Of a stretch of 27,042 nucleotides of DNA, positions 23,777-27,042 are shown in pieces. Source of the stretch: Hyphomicrobiaceae bacterium UBA2767 (GTDB lineage: Bacteria; Pseudomonadota; Alphaproteobacteria; Rhizobiales; Methyloligellaceae); assembly GCA_002352635.1 (NCBI GenBank), contig DEIT01000140.1, forward strand, positions 21,191-48,232. The letters are read 5' to 3'. Position numbers and translations under genes: made by a program. Under the pieces are notes generated by a model. It was not told the DNA's origin, made no database searches, and saw only the letters and a list, made by a program, of their open reading frames with translations. Within the stretch, counting starts at the first letter, position 1, and the number at the start of each line of letters is the position of its first letter.

Positions 23777-24664
23777 CTACTTGCGTTCCGACAACCAAAT
23801 TCCGCCCAGAACCAGAGCGAGCGCGATCGCATGATAAGGCGCGAATTCTTCTCCCAGGTATAAAACGCTGAGTATTGAGGCGAAGACCGGAACCAGGTTG
23901 ACGAACACACCGGCACGACCGGGACCGATTAACTCGATGCCCCTGATATAGAAAATCTGCGAAAGAAATGACGGCAGAAGCGCGATAAGACCAACCAGGA
24001 TCCAACCCTTCGTGGTGGGCGGCTGATAGGCACCATATGCCACTTCCGCCAGGGCAAGGGGAATGGATGCAACAAATGCGGAAGCAGCCAAGATCGTAAG
24101 AAGAGAGAGGGCGCCTGCCTTGGGCTTGTCAGACAGGCCCGTTGTGTATCCCGCGTAAAGAAAACACGCCAAGACCATCAGCAGGTCTCCCCGATTGACG
24201 GCAAAGCTGGCGAGCCGCGCAAAGTCTCCCTCAAACACGACGGTAGCAACGCCGATCAGTGTAACGACAACACCAATCATCTGGTAAAGCGTAACCGGCG
24301 TATGAAATATCAGGAAAACGCCGATCAGAACGAAAACGGGGATCGACCCTTGAATAATTCCGATATTCACTGCGGTCGTGAGGTGAGCGGCGGAATAGAA
24401 CAGCGCGTTAAATCCCGTGAACCCCAAGCTTCCCATCAGAAAGAGAAACAACAGCCGCGGTCGCAGATGCGACCAGTCGCGCCGAACCTGATGGCCGGCA
24501 ACCAGAATCAATAAAAACAAAACGAAAAACCAGCGCAGCGAAACGAGTGCCATCGGTGAGACTTCACCCACGGCGAGCTTCCCAAAAATCGCATTGCAGC
24601 CCCACATCAGTGCGGTCAGCGCGAGCAGGATGTATGCGAGCCCGTTCGTTCTCGCTTCAGACAT
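23777..24664 (-). CDS. EamA-family (DMT superfamily) transporter
   Basis: About 295 residues with ten predicted membrane helices arranged as two EamA repeats (about 8-135 and 150-290). Typical features: AYILLALTALMWGCNAIFGKL at the N-terminus, VSLRWFFVLFLLILV, and in the second half PGRAGVFVNLVPVFASILSVLYLGEEFAPYHAIALALVLGGIWLSE. Family members export or import small metabolites, often amino acids or their derivatives; substrate cannot be deduced. ATG 24664 is used; a GTG at 24685, two bases after the lhgO-like stop, is an alternative start. It is the last gene of a minus-strand group with the LhgO-like oxidase and the AEC permease. Confidence 0.88.
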   Translation of the reverse strand: MSEARTNGLAYILLALTALMWGCNAIFGKLAVGEVSPMALVSLRWFFVLFLLILVAGHQVRRDWSHLRPRLLFLFLMGSLGFTGFNALFYSAAHLTTAVNIGIIQGSIPVFVLIGVFLIFHTPVTLYQMIGVVVTLIGVATVVFEGDFARLASFAVNRGDLLMVLACFLYAGYTTGLSDKPKAGALSLLTILAASAFVASIPLALAEVAYGAYQPPTTKGWILVGLIALLPSFLSQIFYIRGIELIGPGRAGVFVNLVPVFASILSVLYLGEEFAPYHAIALALVLGGIWLSERK

Positions 24665-24687
24665 GGGCCGGCTTCGGGGGGTCACGC

Positions 24688-25881
24688 CTAATTCGCTTTC
24701 CTCATCGCGCGAGATACAATTTCGTCAGCGATCGGTAAGGCGGACGTTGCCGCAGGCGATGGCGCGTTGCAGACATGCAAGGACCGCGAAGTTTCTAAAA
24801 ACAGGAAATCGTCAACGAGTTTGCCATCCGCCGACACGGTCTGCGCCCGGATGCCGGCTTCCTTGGGTTCCAGGTCTTCGAGGGTCAGTGAGGGGCAGTA
24901 TTTCCGGCAACGCTCCAGATAGACGCTCTTGGACAGCGACCCGCGCAGTTCGTAGAGACCGGCGGCGGCAAATCGGGCCATGAGTTTGTAGAAGCCGGGA
25001 AAGCCCATCATGTCGGCCATATCCTGCGGCACCGGGAAATTTCCCGAGTAGGTTTCGCGTCCAAGTGACAAGACGGCATTTGGTCCCACACTCAAAGACC
25101 CATCAATATGTCGCGTGAGATGGACACCGAGGAATGGCAGGCTCGGGTCGGGGACCGGGTAGATAAGATGCTTCACCAGTTCTCCGCGCCCGCGTGATAT
25201 TTCGTAATACTCACCTCGAAACGGCAGGACGCGGAAGTCGATGTCAATACCGGACTTCATAGCAAGTCGGTCGCCCTGGAGCCCCGCGCATACAATCAGG
25301 GTACGCGATGTGAAGTCGTCCAAATTGGTTTCGACGGTGATCTCGGTATCGCTCTCCTTGATGCCTGCCACAGTGGCGCCAAGCCGGATTTCCCCCCCGG
25401 CTTCGCGGATAGCCTCCGCAAACGCCTCGCAAATCTCACCATAGTCAACGATGCCCGTCGCGCGAACGAGCAGCGCCTCGACGCCGGCAACATTTGGCTC
25501 AATCTCTCTTAGTTGCCCGTCGGAAATCTGCTCATAGTCGAGGTCATTTGCGACAACGCGCTCCTCAAGCCCCCTGAGACGTTGGACTTCTTCCTCATCG
25601 GTCGCAACGATCAGCTTGCCGCAACGCTCATAGGCTATGCCGTGATCCTCGCAAAACCTGATCGTACGCGCTGCACCTTCCTTGCACAGTCGCGCTTTGA
25701 GGCTGCCGGGTTGATAGTAAACACCGGCATGGATGACGCCGGAATTGTGTCCGGTTTGATGACGCGCGAGCTGGTTTTCTTTCTCCAGGACAACAAGGCT
25801 CGCGCCGGGTCGCTCCTGCAAAAGCCTGAAGGCGCTGGCAAGCCCGAGAATGCCGCCGCCAATGATCGTGAAGTCGTACAT
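24688..25881 (-). CDS. lhgO: L-2-hydroxyglutarate oxidase (LhgO family FAD enzyme)
   Basis: 397-residue FAD-dependent oxidoreductase of the DAO superfamily, which oxidises L-2-hydroxyglutarate to 2-oxoglutarate, feeding electrons to the membrane quinone pool. The dinucleotide motif IIGGGILGLASAFRL lies at residues 5-19, followed by LEKENQLARHQTGHNSGVIHAGVYY, the signature of LhgO/L2HGDH, and CKEGAARTIRFCEDHGI. Later ones are LPFRGEYYEI, LIYPVPDPSLPFLGVHLT and the C-terminal FAD contact HVCNAPSPAATSALPIA. ATG 25881 is chosen; the frame stays open into the permease gene upstream, but that part is a shadow. Start lies 11 bases after the AEC permease stop and its own stop is a few bases from the EamA gene, so the three are likely cotranscribed. 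No Shine-Dalgarno is evident. Confidence 0.88.
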   Translation of the reverse strand: MYDFTIIGGGILGLASAFRLLQERPGASLVVLEKENQLARHQTGHNSGVIHAGVYYQPGSLKARLCKEGAARTIRFCEDHGIAYERCGKLIVATDEEEVQRLRGLEERVVANDLDYEQISDGQLREIEPNVAGVEALLVRATGIVDYGEICEAFAEAIREAGGEIRLGATVAGIKESDTEITVETNLDDFTSRTLIVCAGLQGDRLAMKSGIDIDFRVLPFRGEYYEISRGRGELVKHLIYPVPDPSLPFLGVHLTRHIDGSLSVGPNAVLSLGRETYSGNFPVPQDMADMMGFPGFYKLMARFAAAGLYELRGSLSKSVYLERCRKYCPSLTLEDLEPKEAGIRAQTVSADGKLVDDFLFLETSRSLHVCNAPSPAATSALPIADEIVSRAMRKAN

Positions 25882-25892
25882 AGGAGCGGTGT

Positions 25893-26843
25893 TTACGGCA
25901 TTTGTCCGGCCAAGAGAACAAGGATGATCGTCACAGACAGAATTGAAAGCACGGTGCCAAGCGCGACGGCGGCCGAAATCGACCCCTTTGCCGCCTCGTA
26001 TCGGCTTGCAAAGAGGAATGCGTTGGCCCCCGGCGGACAGGCCGCAAAAAGGACCGCAACACCTGCCCACACCGGTGGCAAAGTGAAGACGTGGAATGCC
26101 ATGAACCAAACCAGAGCAGGAAATACCGCCAGAGACAGAGTGCATATGACCGCAACGGTCAGCAACTGACCCTGAATCCGGAAGGCGGTAAGGCCCAGAC
26201 CGAGCGCTACCAGCGAGGCGGGTATCGCGGCTTGCCCAAGGAGAGAAATCATCTTGTCGGGAATTGGATGAAGGCCAAGCCCGGTCGCTCTCCACGCAAG
26301 GCCCGCAGCAAGACTGATGATCAGCGGATTCTTGATAAGACTTAGCAGCAGTTCTTTCGCCTGCCGGGTCCAGCTCACCTCATCGCGCTCTGTTGCAAGT
26401 TCTATGTGAAATGTTGCTGTGGACCAGAAAAGCGGCGAACTGAGCGAGATGATAATGGCAATAGGTGTCGCAGCCTCAGGACCGAACCGGTCAAGCGCCA
26501 GCGGAATGCCCAGCATCACGATGTTGCCGAAGGTTGACCCCATGGAAATTGCGGCACCATCGCGTGGCGGACGGCGCAGCAGAAAGCGCGTCGCGATTGT
26601 AGCGAGGGCCCACAGGATCGCCGCGGCGAAATAGAAACTACCCCACATGGCGAGTGGCGAAGCGCCGGCAGGCATGTCGGCGGTCACCATCATCCGGAAG
26701 AACAACGCAGGCACCGCCGCAACGAATACGAACTCGGCCAGTCCCTTACCCGCCGCTTCGCTCATGATCGAAAGGCGCGCGAGCAGAAAGCCGACGGCAA
26801 TGAGGCCGAACACCGGTGCAACGATTAGAACAACGTCGTACAT
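25893..26843 (-). CDS. AEC-family (auxin efflux carrier-like) permease
   Basis: 316 residues with about ten hydrophobic helices in two inverted halves. Family features: VLIVAPVFGLIAVGFLLARL opening, FGNIVMLGIPLAL with the helix-breaking proline in the fourth segment, KNPLIISLAAGLAW in the middle linker, AAIPASLVALGLGLT, and the final VLFAACPPGANAFLFASRY, a well-conserved motif of bacterial AEC proteins. Characterised bacterial relatives include malonate and other dicarboxylate carriers. Placed directly upstream of the LhgO-like oxidase, it may import the substrate or a related diacid; this is inferred from position only. Start ATG 26843 lacks a clear Shine-Dalgarno but matches the usual N-terminus. 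Confidence 0.9.
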   Translation of the reverse strand: MYDVVLIVAPVFGLIAVGFLLARLSIMSEAAGKGLAEFVFVAAVPALFFRMMVTADMPAGASPLAMWGSFYFAAAILWALATIATRFLLRRPPRDGAAISMGSTFGNIVMLGIPLALDRFGPEAATPIAIIISLSSPLFWSTATFHIELATERDEVSWTRQAKELLLSLIKNPLIISLAAGLAWRATGLGLHPIPDKMISLLGQAAIPASLVALGLGLTAFRIQGQLLTVAVICTLSLAVFPALVWFMAFHVFTLPPVWAGVAVLFAACPPGANAFLFASRYEAAKGSISAAVALGTVLSILSVTIILVLLAGQMP

Positions 26844-26912
26844 GTGGGTGAGTTAGACCAGGTGCGGGAACCGGGCAAGCAAGGAAATCCGGAACATCAG
26901 TGGAGCGGACGA

Positions 26913-27042
26913 CTATTCGATATTATCCAGCAATTCCTTGGCCATCGTTGCTATCTGACCATCAACGGCGCAAGCAATAGCGAGCACATCTGAGCGCAAT
27001 CGCTCAAGGCTGGAACAGCGTGCTTCCGGTGTCACCTCGGGA
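26913..27042 (-). CDS. C-terminal fragment of an unrecognised protein (cut by window edge)
   Basis: A minus-strand frame enters at the right edge and ends at a TAG at 26913, giving 42 residues. The composition is helical and charged (SLERLRSDVLAIACAV, then MAKELLDNIE at the end), which fits the C-terminal helices of a cytoplasmic protein. No family can be assigned from so little. It precedes the AEC permease by 69 bases on the same strand and may belong to the same transcript. Confidence 0.4.
   Translation of the reverse strand, partial: PEVTPEARCSSLERLRSDVLAIACAVDGQIATMAKELLDNIE

Noticed and set aside
25882..26295. 138-codon upstream extension of the LhgO-like frame
   Set aside because: It lies within the AEC permease gene in another frame and the FAD-binding motif begins right after ATG 25881.
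1..27042. tRNA, rRNA, CRISPR array, insertion sequence or integrase
   Set aside because: Reading the gaps and gene set showed no cloverleaf-like gene, regular spaced repeats, transposase or recombinase, and gene gaps are all under about 210 bases.

Overview
The window is a gene-dense chromosomal segment from an alphaproteobacterium, most likely of the order Hyphomicrobiales (Rhizobiales). The evidence is the ChvG/ChvI two-component pair beside pckA, the alphaproteobacterial long forms of PstC and PstA, the gene order phoR-pstS-pstC-pstA-pstB-phoU-phoB, and a PHO box built from 11-bp units. Base composition is moderately GC-rich and looks even throughout. I see no rRNA, tRNA, CRISPR array, insertion sequence or prophage gene. 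No gene-free stretch exceeds about 210 bases.

Layout. Positions 1-2441 (minus strand) hold chvI followed by chvG, a regulatory pair known in rhizobia for acid and envelope stress; chvG runs off the left edge. Diverging from chvI are a HugZ-type FMN/heme protein and pckA (gluconeogenic ATP-PEP carboxykinase). Positions 5188-7600 hold two divergent non-heme iron dioxygenases: a cysteine-dioxygenase-like cupin and a TPR protein fused to a 2-oxoglutarate/Fe(II) oxygenase. Next come a small secreted protein of unknown function, an M24-fold protein whose metal ligands appear lost and whose reading frame lacks a normal start codon, a convergent exported PQQ sugar dehydrogenase, a signal-less gamma-glutamyltransferase and an HNH nuclease.

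The centre (13046-20794) is a complete phosphate-starvation module. PhoR (here without membrane segments) and PhoB form the sensor and regulator. PstSCAB is the high-affinity ABC importer and PhoU links importer and kinase. A three-unit PHO box lies directly after phoR and in front of pstS. A GGCCGGCC hairpin between pstS and pstC probably lowers downstream expression relative to pstS.

The right part holds an AlkA-like DNA glycosylase divergent from gluQ (tRNA-Asp glutamyl-queuosine synthetase) and a soluble hybrid histidine kinase. A minus-strand group follows: an AEC-family permease, an LhgO-type FAD oxidase and an EamA-family exporter, plus the C-terminus of an unrecognised protein at the right edge. 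Most of the window is recognisable core metabolism and regulation. I found no convincing new multi-gene system; the best leads are the divergent dioxygenase pair, the AUA-start M24-like protein and the membrane-less PhoR.
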